Source: Physcomitrium patens (taxonomy: Eukaryota > Streptophyta > Bryopsida > Funariales > Funariaceae). From it: a stretch of DNA of 64,000 nt. The stretch is from contig NC_037269.1 of assembly GCF_000002425.4 (NCBI RefSeq), positions 14,233,309 to 14,297,308 of the forward strand, written 5' to 3'. A program made the translations under genes and the position numbers. The notes under the pieces are model-generated. The model worked only from the letters and a program-made list of their open reading frames with translations, was not told the origin of the DNA and did not search any database. Each line of letters starts with the position of its first letter. The stretch's first letter is position 1. Shown piece by piece: positions 48,223 through 62,629 of the stretch.

Positions 48223-51200
48223 ATATATTTGATTTAGTTTTGTCTTATTTAAATGGGCAAGCTCAAAATACTCTCAATCCACCTTATTTAAGCTCTAGGA
48301 TTATGTACATGGAATCAATCTTTATTCCTTTGATTTGTATAATTTTCTTATAAAATAAATAAATACAAAAATAAATAAATAAACTTTATAAATAATGGTA
48401 AATAAATTCTTGTACACAAAAGAACTATACATGTTTAATTGTAAATGTTCTGAATGTTGATTTAATTGTATTATTTAATAGAATGAAGACAAATATAAAT
48501 CTTGTATGATTAAATGTGGTGTATATATTCTTCATTGTTGGTCACCATGCTAATGTCAATCTCTCAATGTATAAAATAAATAAATAAATTATAAATTTAT
48601 AATTCAATCTTACATTTATAATAATACTTTTTTTTCCTAAACATCTATTTCTCAACATTGTATTATATAATTTATTTTAATCTTTGAAAGTGAAGAGGAT
48701 GTTTTTATAACATTTAGGAGATAAAAAAAATTATAAAACGAATTGCTAATAATATTGTAACTTGCTTTTAGTAGATTGCAAAGATAATAATGATTTTAAA
48801 CATGCACTATTAGAATCAAAGCTATGCTTTTCATTAATGCCTTTTTTCCTATATTATTTATTACTTTACAACTACTCATGTGATTTGCAATTAAGCTCTT
48901 CATTCTCTCCTATGCAATCCTCATAATTCTGCAATTGTTGTGTTTTATGGTTGTGCCTATTCTTAGATTGTTGCAATGTTTATGTACAAAGACCAATCTG
49001 TAGATTGTTGCATATTTTTTGAATTCCTTTTTTGTTTGTACTTTTAGTGATTAAATATTTTTACACATAATAATATTTAATGAAAGGAATGCATTATAGA
49101 GTAAATTTAAAAATTATTGCACCTATGCAAAACAATGAAAACATATTAGTTGTGATTATATAGAAATTAAATCCTTAGTTGCATGCTATGAAACCAATAC
49201 CACTTCTTTTCTTTCTTTTTTATTAATTTCTAGTGTGTTTGAATCTTAAATAGATTATTTAGATTTTTTTTCTTAAAAAATATTTAATATTTTAAATTAA
49301 AAAATTAAAAATATAAAAATATTATAAAATAATGAGACAATGTTTTAAAATAAAAAACTTTACTTTAATGCTTGCAAACAAATTTTAAACCACAAATCAT
49401 TTTATCAAATTGATAAATCATTTGCAACAAAATTTACAGACATAGTATTGTGGTAAAAAAATTAAAATCATTTCTAAACTATGAATTATTTGGTCCATTG
49501 ATGTCTAACAATGCATAATTTTATATATTAGACATTATTGATTGTCATTATAGTAAACTTTATAAATCAACTAATTTTTGTGTCATCTTACAAGAAATCT
49601 TGTTCCATATATATTATTTTAAATATTTTATTTTATTGTTCAAGAATATTTTAGTATTTATTATAAATATGATTTAAATTTTATATAATATATTTTAGTA
49701 TTATTGGAATAAAAATAAATAATGATAATTAAAAATTGATCATATTTATTATTTATTTATTTAAAAAATATATATTTTTTTATAAAACATTTACTTTTCA
49801 AAGAACATATCAAATATCATAGACTAGTATTAAAATTGATTATTTTTAATAATTTAATTTCTATAAAATCTATTAAATGACTCTTATAAAAAAAATAATC
49901 TACCAAAAAGCTCTATCTTAATGCTATTAGAACCACTATTATTTTTATTTAGATTGTAATTGAATATCATCAAGATTTTTAAAATTATAATAAATACTTA
50001 TTTTGTGTTTGTTAAGAATTTTAGAGTTGATCAAGACAACTTGCAAATAATTTATAATAAAGCTTTTTAAAAAAGTTTCAGCATATGTTGTTTGTAAATT
50101 TTACTAATGTAATCAATGCATTTGTGCATCTAAAATTTCTTATTATGTTCAAAATGTATAAATAATCTTTAAAACATAATTTTCTATTATATTTTTTTTT
50201 GAATTAGCTTCTAAAATATCTATTACAGTGTGGAATTTAACTATGAGTAGCTAGTTTTAAAATCTCAAATTTAGTAATATGATATTATTATTGATTGTTG
50301 TACTGAGAGTAGCACCATAAACACTCATTTTTTATCTCTACAAAAAGTAAAATAAAATAAAATAACTTAATTTAAAAAATTCAATTATGAAATTGATATT
50401 AATAATGAATATAATCTAAATAACAATAATGATATTAGGACTTTTAATTGATCTCTTACCAACTCCAATCCTTTATTTAGAAATTTAATCATCATCTTGT
50501 ATTAAATATGATCCAATTTCTTAATAGAACTAAAATTTAACAACTACAAAATAAAAACCAAGCCTAAATATTAGTAACAATAAACTTAGTTCTTTGTTTT
50601 TATCTTCATTACTTCCATTACAGTCTTCATTTTTATTTTCTTTTTGTTTTCTTTTATAGCACTTCAGACATTTCAGACAAAAAATAAATTAGAGGCTCTT
50701 AGCTAGTAACAACGTATTTGCGATTTCAGGTGAACACTTTATTTTGCAATTTCTAACTCTTGTCCAAATATATTTCTATCTCAAGATTATTCACTGATAA
50801 TCTTAGTTACTGGAGTCCAAAAGGTGCTGCAATATCCTCTTAACAAACCCAATCCATGCCTTGCGTTTCAAATGCTGGTGTACACCACACTGATTGATTT
50901 GGGATGTGCAGAAAAATACACAATAATTGCTGTTACTCAAGCAGTCCTACCAGGGCTTAGAGATCAGTTTAGCCCAAATGTTTTCAAACGTAACTAATCG
51001 TCTTGCAATCAAAAAGGTCTACGATGGAATCATCAATACAATCAGATGACAAATGCTAGCAACAGCTTACTGGTTCACAGCCTTCCTGATATGTTTCAGG
51101 TAAGAGCCACTCTTCATATCAATGGAATACAATGGCTTCTACGATTGTGAGCCTGTTACCAAGCCTCGTGGTAAGTTGAATGATAAACCATTGATAGTCA

Positions 51201-52237
51201 TTACGATATCTACAGGATTCTAAAGACGGCACTGTTTATGATACAAGGTACGGAATATTCCTATTGATGACGCTTCACCCAAGCAGCTGCCAGGCGCTTA
51301 TAGAGATTTTAAGCACGACTGTTCAAATCCATAGCTTGGATGACCTTCAACCTGGTGTGATTCTCCCCGATAAGGAAGATTTTAAGGCTGCATCATATGT
51401 GCTCTTCGTCAGTCAACAGATACGCTCTGCCACTCTGACTAATAAAAGAACGTTGACACCGTACTACATCGCAAGGAACTACAGTGGAGCAACACAGAAT
51501 CGATAACAAGTGACGACACTGTATACAAGTCCGGAAGAGTAGGACGGATGAGCTGTACAGATCATCCCAAATGTGCCTACACTTGACCACACGGACCAGA
51601 ACTCAAATCGATTTAATCTAACCATCTTTCAAAATACAAATGATTGTTCTTCATTCACTGTACACATTTCACTCACTACGCCTCGACTATGCAAAGTCGG
51701 GCTTAAAACTTTGACGATTAGATCTTGCAACGAGATGTAACGTTGCAGATTACTAAACTGTCGGCCCTGATAAATCTATGGAAATGGTTGAAGCGCACAG
51801 CAATTCTGGTACACAAAATATCATCTAATCTCCTGTGCCTCGGAAGGTTTTCTATCTACTTTTCTCCTTCATTTCTCTGTATTTTCTTTTTTTCTTTTCT
51901 TTTTTTTTCTTTTTTTTGTTTGGTCTTTCCCCCCCACAAGTAAAAGCTATTTTGAATGCACAGAAAAAATTACGGATATCAACAATACATGGGGTTCGCG
52001 AACAACACACGCCACGATACGAACTTACCCTTAATTACCTCCAGGAAGTTGAGGACCCGGCACCAACTGCTACTCTTCTGTTGCCTATAATAACAATAGG
52101 ACAAGTTTCTTTAAGGTCTATAGCAAAACAAGGTAACTCTAAGAGAATCTGTGAAAACAGAAAAATATATTGACAAAAAAATGGCCTGACAATGAACCAA
52201 GATTAGCGTAGACTATGATAACTAAGATTTGTCATAA

Positions 52238-55200
52238 CTATAACATAGGACTTGCGACAGATAAGAACAACATACCATTCAATTCAAAATCCGAGTTAGA
52301 AACTGCTCCAATAGATGCATTCCGCTTGGACACAAGTTTCTCAGTCGATGATGAGATCCCCACATTTGTGTGTCGGCGGGGTCGTATATGCAATGGTGCT
52401 CCAACAGGCTTACGCTCCATCGTTGATGAAGTTTTCCGTGTGCTACTGATCGGAGGACGAGGAACTTGAGTCTGTGTTAAAGCTCTGCAAAGCACAAACA
52501 TAGAAAGATGACGCAATAAAAACAACCATTAACTGATGCACTAAAATTATAACCAAGGTAGCGAAGAGACAGCAAGCAAGAGCAAGGCACGAGCAATAAA
52601 ATATGACACTGAAATCTCAACTGAGGTAAGCTAGCATAGTAATAAAAAGAAGCAAACCCTACGATAGGGTATACTTCCTTTGCAGCCATAGCTATTAGAA
52701 AGTAAATACTAAAATGGAACTGTACAAGAAAACCATACCTTCTGTCATTGCGAACCTGCGCATGGCCTGACTGGACCTTCTTATTTTGGTCCAAGTGGGT
52801 AGGTGAGGATAGGTCAGCTTCCACAGATAGACCACTCTCTGAGAACAAGCTTGAACTATCATCGCATCCATCCCGGAGGTCAAAAATTCCATCACTTTCA
52901 AACTGCTCTTCCAGACCTGCATCATTCGACACATATGAACCTTTTTTTTTTATTGATCACCCACTTAATTTTGTGTTGATCCAAAACACCCGCATTTGTG
53001 CTGAAAATTTACAAAAAACCAATCATATCGAAACCACGAGAAGCAACATGAAAAGGAGGGTTAACGCTGAGATATACCCTGCAACGACCGCTGACTGGAA
53101 CACACTGAGCGTATGCCTTCAAAATCTCCATTTCCTTCATAAAAGGAGCCACCATTAGCATGAATTCGTTGATTTTCCACTTCTAGCGAGAGGTTTCCAC
53201 TGTTTTCGGCACCTTGTTGAGATCCAACTGGCAATTCTCTAGCCAATACTTCCTTTCCCAAGCAGGACGAACTTGAGTCAGCGTTGTTTGCGAGAATTGT
53301 TTCAAGGTGCTTACTTCCTTCTGAAGCTTTCAGCTGCCCGTTATCAATGTCTCTTGCACCGCGAATCGGAGAAGTCCAACTACCAACCCCAGTTCCAGAG
53401 CCATTCCGCTGATGTTTCACGAATTTAAGCTTCTCATTTATAGTGTTCACTCCATCTTCCATGACATCGAACAAGCTCAGGCCTTGCTCTGTAGGAGAAC
53501 TCGTTGGAGAGCATACTGAAGAGGACAATAATAGCTCCGCTGGAACTTCAGAATCATGGCAGAATCCAGCACTTTCACGAAGAGGGGACTTTGGTTGACT
53601 AGGTAACTTACGCGTAATGGGCCGAGACTGCAAAAGGTAGGTGAGTGGTACGAAAATTTTAGAATATCAACTCAAAAGAAATTAATCTGAAGACTTTGTG
53701 CCGACTCTATACGACAGTGAGGAAAAACTTGGTAAACAATAACCAACCTGGAATTGATTTTGAACTCAAGTCCACAGTAAGAGAAACATCAAGGCTTAGC
53801 TTTTATCATCTTCCATTTAAAAATTTGTCACCTGGTTCCATTGTATTTTTTTAGTCTTCAGTAACATCCTCTACTTACGTTAGTTCTTTAAGCTCTTCAT
53901 TACAAATTTCTCTACAAAATTTAACATACCTCCATGGTCCCACTTCCATTTTCATTCTGCGCCGTCCTCAGTTTAAGAGCAACAGATATATCAGTGCTCG
54001 GACGGACACGGGCAGATGATTTTAGTGACCTGGACCTCAACTTCTCCGTGCCTACACCACTTTCACCTCTCTCACATCGTTCTTTGAAAGCTTGAAGTTG
54101 CGCAATTTCAGCATCTTTCTTTGCAGCAGCTTCTTTAAGCAGAGCGACCTTGACGATCAAGCAGAACTTAAAAGGGTTAGAAGGCTAGCAATCGTAACTA
54201 GTCAAATTGAATATACGTTTACTAACCCTTGTCTTGTCAGATAATGTTGTTATCGGATAGATGCAAACAGGTATCCGAGAAAAATCTTTCAAGATGTGAG
54301 TAAAAAAGATACATCGTCACACATCAGATATGCTCCTCAATGTGTCAAAAGAAGAAGGCACTGTTAGAAAATTACGAAGCTGCATACAGCACTATCAACA
54401 AATGAAGACACACATCTAAGACAATAGGGGAGCCAAAAATACGTCCCCAAGAGCTAAGACTCCGAACTGTACCTGCTCTCTAAGATTTTGAATTTCTCCA
54501 CTTTCCTTGTTACTACGAGCAGCTCCAAGCTCCACAGTTGAAACTCTTTCAGCGAACTTTAATGTGCTAACAGTCTCTCCAAAGGACTCCACATCTGGAC
54601 TTATGTGTACAAACATCAATGTCTTCGCTTGACCACCTGCATAAGAATGATGAACAAAAAACAATCACACGGTGCTAAATAACCATTGTAATAACCATTG
54701 AAATAACCAACACATGAAAGGACTAGAACTAATGCTGTTATACATTGCAAATAATAACAGAAAATACCCGGAGTCAAAGTGTGGACAATCATTAACATCT
54801 CTATCTTCCAATACCTAATGAATCCTGCAGAAGCTGTGTAAGCTTGCTGTTCCTGTAAGGCACATGGCCATTCTTTTGTGCCAATGCAGCTATAACATCG
54901 CCCAGGGCTGAGAGAGATTTGTTGATATGTTGAGCTTCCTTCAATCTATCACCCGTAGCTTCAGACCGGTCTACTCGTTCACTTCCAGCGAGATCAACTA
55001 GATGGAGCGATCCCCTCAGAACAGCTCCAGATTCCAGATCAGTGCCATGCACATGCACTGTCAGAACACTGCACACAAAATAAAGTTGCGTCTTAATATT
55101 TACTTCCAATCTGCTTAGAATTGTCTTTAAGACTGCCCTCCGAATCTTACATATGTGCATGATTCTCCTTTTAATATAATAACTAGAAACAAAACTGAGA

Positions 55201-58200
55201 TGAATTTCATAAAAAAATTAGATTAAACTGAATAGAAACAAGCAAACCGTTCAGTCACAATTTAGCCTGTGTTCAACCAACATCAGGTAGGCAAGTAAAT
55301 ACGAAGTACATCAAGAAAATCTTGAAATGACTTATCACAAAGCAGAGTGACACAGATAATGACAACATGAAGAAAGATAAGAAGGAATGGTACCTATGAG
55401 ATCTGCTACTGCGCTCATTAAGAGCTGTAGCACCAACTGCTCTATTCTTTTGACCAACTTTCATAAGGTCCAGCACATCCTCTGTTGACCGCACTGACAT
55501 CCTACTGGCATCAGGAACATTCAGACCATTCAACTGAGAGTTGTTCCGAATCTCAAGCGTGCTTATAGTCAAGGCAAAAAGCACTGTAAATAATAGATTT
55601 GTTTCACAAAGGTACATTGTCTAATTCAGAAGAGCGAAGAAGAAGACAGAAAAAATGAAAGTCCGTGAAACTAGCTAAGATTCAAGCCCCAAGTTTATCA
55701 AAAGGATATTTCTTCTGAGCACCGTCTACAGATAAAAGATCCCGGACTTGTTCGTTGTAAATCTCAAGCATCTGCACTCCAATTTCATAGCGAAAAACAT
55801 CTTGTCTGCTCTGAGTTATGTGGAACAAATCATGAAGGGCTCTATAATTAACCCCCCAATCGATTGATGTCATGTTGTTTGGACCACTCTGTTAACAAAA
55901 CAAAGCGTTAGATTCCAAACATATAGGAAAGTTTGAATAGAACTCAGAGTACAGAACAAGGTGGAAGAGATTATTTTGCAAGCGCAACGAAGGCAAGATT
56001 AAAACACTGAGGAGAAAGGTCCACTATAAAACTATTACACTCTTAGTTAAATGAATCAACTTATATTTCAGCATCATGGAGTAAGTAGAAAATATTATGG
56101 AGAAACATGGTTATTTCATAAAAGCATAAGCAAGGAAAAAATGACCACAAGAAAAAAGTTAAAAAGTTGTAAAGCCATAAAAAAGTGTATCATAAAATTA
56201 AATTAAAAAGTAGAAAGGAAAAGAAAGACAAGAAAAGAGAAGATTACCATGGTGTAGGTCTTTCCAGATCCTGTTTGACCGTAGGCAAAGATGCATACAT
56301 TGAATCCATCCAATACAGACCGAATCAATGGCTGGGTATCAAGGAAAACCTCCTCTGAACAAGGAAAATCAAATTATTAAAAGATCAATAAGTAATCCTC
56401 AGAACATTGAAGAGAAATGTCAAGAGGCTAACATTTCTAAATGCACGAACGCCATCAAGCTAGATCAAAATCATTGGGAGACAATGTGACTCAGACATAC
56501 CAGGTAATCTACATAGGACACTACACACTCCACCAAGTATACTCAATACGCACTCTCCACGTTTGCAAATAGAACATACCTTGAGAAGCAGTAGGAGGAA
56601 AACATTTATTGAATGTGAAAGACTTTCGCGAGTCTTTGGCGCCAGGCTTCAGAGGGTTAACTAACATCAACTCTCCATTTTCTCCAATGTAGTCAAGTGT
56701 ACTTAATCTCCCAGCTTCTTCTGCTAGGAAAGGTCTCACTCTGCAATAGACCCGGATGTTTCCTAAACACAGAATATACAGGAGTTACTTGCGAAGTTTT
56801 GAGTGGAAACAATAAATTGAGACTGAACGTAAAACACACAAGAAAATTTGAGTGGGTCAACGCAAAGTCACAGCATTGAACTATAGTTCACAGAGAAATT
56901 AAAATTTCATTGCGTAAAGACCTCAAAAAGTCTACATGATGGAGACAGAATAGCTCAACTTCATTTAAAACAACTATATCAAAAGCAATCCTTCAAAAAA
57001 ATCATTTTATACTATTGTCATTGGTATTCTGCCAAATTGCCTCATCTACTAACTACGTACTTTTGATTAAGCAAGCAAATGCTAGCACTAGAAGCGCACC
57101 TTTCAGATCTTGCACTTCGTTGTAAAGCATTCGATTCTCGGCAAGTACTTTATGATATCCTGATGCAGCTCGAGCCATATTCTGAAGTTGTTCCTCTGCA
57201 CCGTCACCGAAGTAGGATCAATAAAATCCAGACCAAGCACATATAATGCTGACAAGGACATTATCACGAAGGACCTACACTTGAAATCAAAATCATATTA
57301 CAACCAAAAACAACTCCAACACCAAAGAAAACAAAAATGTACGATTTTCTTAGTGAATGCATTCTTTCTTTTGAGATAGATCATAATTGTTTTGTAGAAT
57401 TTTGAGACTTTCCTTAGAATTTTTTTCTTCTATCCCATAGTTAAATATTTAATCCGTAAAAAATTTATACAAAACTATCCGATTAAAAACTCTATACCTA
57501 GCATAATGAACTGATTTTTCCAATCCGTCTGCATATTCAAAACCTCATCCTTGGTATTCAGTTGAGCCAGCCTAAGATCCTGCGAACAACATATTTCACT
57601 TAGAAATGAGAACTTACAGATAATGGTAAATTCTAAACTCTTAGACAACTCGTCGGACATCAATATCAGATGAGGTAAGAAGCACAAATTAATGTACTCG
57701 GTTCCTAAATCAGTAGTTGCGAATCAAGGCAGAAGGACAAATATACCCGGCATTCAAGTAGCTGATTAGAGAGGAAAGTTTGATATTGAGTATCCTGCAA
57801 TCTCAGGCTACTCATTTCATTGGCTGCATTAAGCCTTGCTACCTCCAACTTTTCATAAGAACCTTGTAGCTGTAACTCCATCGACTGGATAGTTTCTTTA
57901 TACCCCTGCTCCAATTCTTTCTTCTGATCTTCGAGGCGCTGCTGTAGCTGTTTATCAGAGCGCTTGATGAGATCCAACTCATTCGTCAGCATTTGCACAG
58001 CTGATTGTTGCTTTTCGTTCTCTTTCAGGAGACTATATATTTCCTCTTCCTTCGCTCTCTTATCTTCTTTCAACTCCCTTATTTCTGCCTGAAAATGTAC
58101 ACGGGATGTCTATGTTAAGTTGAAGTGAGACATGAATATCCCATCTATAAGATATGATAACGCTGAATTCCTAGTCATGCCATTTACTTTAACATTGGGA

Positions 58201-61200
58201 AACATAAGAGATTGTAAGTAACAAATATTTGAGAAGAGAATGGCAGTGACCTCGATCTTGCGCAGCATTTGAGCGTATAACTGTAAGCCCGTGTGTCAAA
58301 AAACCAAGAGTAAGATTTAATCCATGAGGTGTTAATAAATAGAAAATCAAGTAAGAGTTGATATCGCAACGGAATTGTGACACTACATTTTTAATTGCAA
58401 CAATAACCTGAGTTTGTGGGTGATATGATCTTAAAAAATCTAGCAACCGCAACCAATTTTTCACAGAGGCCCTTGATGTGTTTTACAAACCAAGAACCCA
58501 AACCAGACCTCTTGAAGGAAATAAGTTGATCGTGAAATAATGTAACATAACTTACTTTTAGTTCTTCCTGCGTTCCACCAGCCAATGTTAATAGCACTGA
58601 ATTTTGTGAGGCAAGCTTGAACTCGCGAGCCATTATCTCTTTCATGGAACTCTTCATCTGCAAAAAGAGGAAGTAAAAAAGCACGCCAAATACGCTCAAG
58701 AAAATACTGAGGGCAACTGACAGGACAGAACAAATTCGGAGCAATTTACACCATAAGTTACAAAAGGATCACAAAGTTGCTAGAGGTGTACTTACTCTGG
58801 TGACTTGTTTCCTCTGAGTAACAAGATGTCGCTTGAATTCCTCCATGACTTTGTGCAACATAAACTCCGCGGCCTGTAGAATCGTTTTAAGAGTTAAGAT
58901 AGACTAATTCTAGAAAGGAACAAAACAATGAAAATAAGATCAAGGATGTTCAAGTTTTAGATACTACATTGTGCACTTGCATATGCAAACAACAAACAAC
59001 AAACAGAGTGAGAAAATGAATTGCAACTTCTTCGAGATTGACCGAAGCTGCCTTACCATAGGCACCTCTTCACCACTTTTGTCGCATAAGATGGCATTGA
59101 TAAGACTAAGTAGTGACTGAGACGGCGCATTCTGCATGGTACACATGCATTAAATAGTTAAGTGTGGTGTACACAATTCTGAACAAATACCACGATATCA
59201 GGGGGGAAAACAAATAGTAAAAAACAGTGTGTTCTAGATGGAAATTGATGATTACGGCATGAACATCCAAAAAAGTAAGAAAAGCGGCAATGAATAAAGC
59301 TTTATCGTATAAATCACATACTTGAAATCAAAGTAATACATGTACTTTTATTAGAGAATCCTAAACCCCTCAAACAGGAAGATTTAGTTTCTGTAAGAAC
59401 AGTAATCAAGACAGGTTCCTAAAATGAACTAAATTTGATATACTTGGAGTGAGGAAGACTAGTTCCGACTAGTTAATATGGTTCATTTAAAATGCAGCAA
59501 AAAATATATAATCTTAAGTTAGAAATGGTCAATGAGTATTTACATCCACTGCCGGAGTCGGTTCTCCACCATAGTCATCGGTAGTAAATGGTATAGAATC
59601 AGCGACCCCATGCATACTCTTGGCGTTTACTTGAAGAACCTCATGAAATTTGTCTCCGAGGTGTTGCAACCAGGTAGAACTGGGAACTGCACAATGCAAG
59701 CCAAGTTATGACCACAGAAAAAGCTGGAAATGTGAAACGCAGTTGAATTTTGTGCAAGACACAAAATTTTCTCCTCTGTCGGATCACCCACTGAACTTAA
59801 ACACACTGCATAAAAATCCGGCGTGGTGGTACCTGCTGAGCTATTATCAATAGAAGCCACCTCCTCAGCATCTCCGACTGGACTGTTATTCTCCCCAGAT
59901 GGATCGCTAGTAAAGGCTGTATGCCCTGAAAAGGGGCCGCTATATTCAAAGCCCGTTGACTGTTTGAATGTACTAGGCACTGAAGTGCCATCAAGATCTG
60001 GAATTGCCCATTGTATTCCGGCGTTGGCACTCCTATTATCACTCTTAGAGTGACTAGACTTTGAAACGGATTTGTTCATATTCACAGGCGGGTGGCTAGG
60101 GGATTTTAACCTCCAAAATCCCAAAGCACCGCCCTGCTTCCAATCATGATACGATTTCAACGCCAATATACAGTCCACCAGCTTTGCAGATGAGCTTGAA
60201 GACATCGAGCCCTGTTACGATGAGGAGCATTTAGGACAAGCAATGGCGACTACTGATGAAAAAGAACGTCTAGCATTAACTAGTCAATCTAGTAATTCCA
60301 TCAAGATTAAAAGAGTTTGGCACTATATACGTTACATGTGTAAAACAAAGTGGTACATAATGGTTTTTAAGTTCCACTGAAAGGGGCTACATGATAAACT
60401 TGAAGATGAATGTTTATGGCTTCACACTGCTCCAAAGGCTTCATACCTGCTCCAAGTCAGAGACTTCAAATGAAGGCAAGCCCATCTCCTCTATTGCTAC
60501 CAGAAAGTTCCTAACGTTCTCAAAATACTGAAATGCTGACTGTGCTCCGTCAGGATGATTAGAAAGAACCGCATTTACCACCACCTGAGCACAAAATAGC
60601 ACAAGCGAGCCCAAAAACAAGATTGAAAAAAACTGAATATAAAGTAAATTGAACCTCGAGTCCATCAACATCAACTTAAAATATTGAAAGTCTAGAAGAA
60701 TGAAACATTCACAGCGGAAGTTGAAGTATGTTATAGATTAACTTAAGCTACATTCATCACAAAAGCATCATCCAAAAGTATTGTTGAGCATCAGATGTGA
60801 CCTTCCACAAGGAATATTTTGAGGTGCATACAATTAGAAACCGTAAACACCTTCAAAGGAGCAGCAAAAACGTGGAATTGAAAGGAAGGCCACCTACCAG
60901 TCTCTTAAGGATAACTATATATCTATGAGATTCCTCACCCACTTTGCTTGAAGTAAGATCCATTTTACCTTCATTTAAGTAGTAGCGATCAGGCCATGTC
61001 CTGTTATGATTGAATTCTTTTTTTTAATCGTATCTCAACGACATACAGTCATTACAAACTACTTAAGGTTTTGGTTTCGATCAAGCAGCGATCATGAGAA
61101 AATTCATGTCCGATACTGGTCGCCAATTTCAGCTTAAATGGAATCCATGGTGTTCTGAAATAATGATTGCATTCTTAACACAAGCCATATCCGATAACAG

Positions 61201-62515
61201 CCGCAAGTATTTTCCAACAACAAAGCAAATCGCTGTTCCCAAGCTTTTCAAATGTCTACAAGTATACTGAACGCTTCGATTGCAGTGCCATGTTATTCAT
61301 ATTCAGACATGTTCAAGAAATAGACAAAGAACACTTAGAACGAGAAACAAATATGAGCAGGTGTTCTAACCTTCTGTACAGCGCCGGGCTGCACTTTGTT
61401 GATGAGCTTGCAAAGATTGATTCCATTTCTCAAGCAAAGCCTCAAGTCTTCTTCTGTGGAGTCACTTGACAAACCCAAGCTTCCAACCATCCCTTGCAAC
61501 CATGAAATCGCATGCTGCCTCCTTGATGCTGAATTTCCAACATTTGCCAAAAGGAAACAAAAAAGCAAAAGAAAAAAACAAAATCAGAATTAGCTAAAGT
61601 TTTACGGTGGCAGGCTATTCTGTCAACCCGTCCACTGTGAAGCAAGTTGCTAATTACTCGAAATGGCCTCACTAATAGTGTACTTAGTCGCACATTAACC
61701 CTGAATAACTAGATATGGAGCACTAAGCAATCATTGCGCCGAGTACTTGACAAGCATTTCGTAATGATATGAGCAGTAAACCTCTCTCGTGCTTTAAACA
61801 CCAGGTTCACTCACTAGTCACTATTTTCTGGTCTACCATGCTGAGGTTTTCACCACTATGCACTCAATATTTACTGCAATCGGAATAGAGGATCGAGCCA
61901 GAAAAGAAGTGTTAAATAAAATATGATTTTACACAAATTGTACTCGACAAACTACGCAACGATTAGTATTCCAAAGTTTCAAAAGAGGGAAAAGAATGAA
62001 TCCCACAAGAGACTATAACGGCAATCATAAGAACATCAATTCCCCCGAACAAGGTAGATTGGTGAGCGAGTCTTCTGATTGTGCCGATAAAGTCACTTAT
62101 AGAAAAAGCATCACTCTAAACTACAGAGTTCCCTACAGATGTGTAGTGTGAATCCTGACATGTCATAAGGTAGCCTAATGCCACAACCCTAAAACAAAAA
62201 TGGCCTAAGATCAGAACCTGCTTCCTCTGCTTTTCTGGATGCCAAATGTGTATCGCTCAACCTTACTCCTGCCGAAGAGACTGCATCGTTAACAATGGAA
62301 CCTGTCGCATGATTCATGTGACCCTGATTCATATGTTTATAAGCCTGTCCCGTTGGCCTCTCGATACCAGGGATCCTCTTTTCAGGATCATAGAACGTCT
62401 CATTTCCTTCATACCAAGAGTTAACGGACAATCCCAGGCCATGAGACATCGTTCCCTCAACAGAAGAGAAAACAGTGGATGAACCGTTCTCATACCCCAT
62501 TCTTGCCACATCCAT
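52238..62515 (-). CDS. KCH: Kinesin-14 with calponin-homology domain (KCH type)
   Basis: Minus-end-directed microtubule motor with actin-binding CH domain. 22 exons: 62515-62218, 61528-61371, 60584-60447, 60211-59833, 59686-59544, 59131-59057, 58873-58796, 58657-58556, 58280-58251, 58088-57747, 57579-57498, 57195-57100, 56762-56580, 56354-56248, 55888-55710, 55558-55394, 55068-54815, 54636-54473, 54148-53930, 53627-53078, 52916-52739, 52484-52238; 4167 nt, 1388 residues, all phases agree. CH domain about 100-215 ([30 protein letters not shown]); coiled coil about 450-600; neck and motor from about 641 ([12 protein letters not shown]) to 975, with P-loop [25 protein letters not shown] and [10 protein letters not shown]; polar Ser-rich tail to 1388. 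The motor follows the CH domain and coiled coil, as in plant KCH. Introns are GT-AG except the one after exon 15 (AT-AC). Exon 9 (30 nt, donor GTCACT) is uncertain. The last codons 52238-52250 contain a donor-like GTATGT, so a further exon downstream is possible. Confidence 0.88.
55559..55709 (-). other. U12-type AT-AC intron in the kinesin motor domain
   Basis: 151-nt intron. The donor is ATATCCTTT (55709-55701), a perfect U12 AT-AC 5' splice site. The branch-like CCTTGAC (55574-55568) lies 10 nt before the AC acceptor (55560-55559). Splicing gives [13 protein letters not shown], the sequence expected of plant KCH motors. No GT dinucleotide exists between the last conserved codon and the in-frame stop at 55684, so a normal GT-AG intron cannot be placed here. 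Confidence 0.85.
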
Positions 62516-62539
62516 AACTTCAGCGTTCAAGCGCAACTA

Positions 62540-62629
62540 TCAGCACTTGCCAGCCAGAATCCTATGGTGCGGGCGTAAACCGAGCTCACCGCAACCGCGG
62601 GTTGAGAAAAACGTACCACTCGACGCCAT
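62540..62629 (-). other. Possible 29-codon upstream open reading frame
   Basis: ATG at 62629-62627 opens a frame (MASSGTFFSTRGCGELG...) ending in TGA at 62542-62540, 24 bases before the kinesin start at 62515. If it lies in the 5' UTR it could reduce kinesin translation. Transcript extent is unknown. Confidence 0.3.

Larger units (their letters stand above)
44761..52237. other. AT-rich intergenic region and 3' flank of the kinesin gene
   Basis: 44761-50600 is very AT-rich, with TA microsatellites at about 45009-45050 (broken by C), 45390-45414 (followed by CA repeats) and 45680-45715. A diverged pair of similar segments lies at about 46205-46270 and 46570-46640. The minus-strand frame 47785-48081 has no recognised family. 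From about 50600 to 52237 composition becomes GC-balanced; this is probably the 3' UTR and downstream flank of the kinesin gene. A pyrimidine tract lies at about 51885-51940. Confidence 0.4.
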
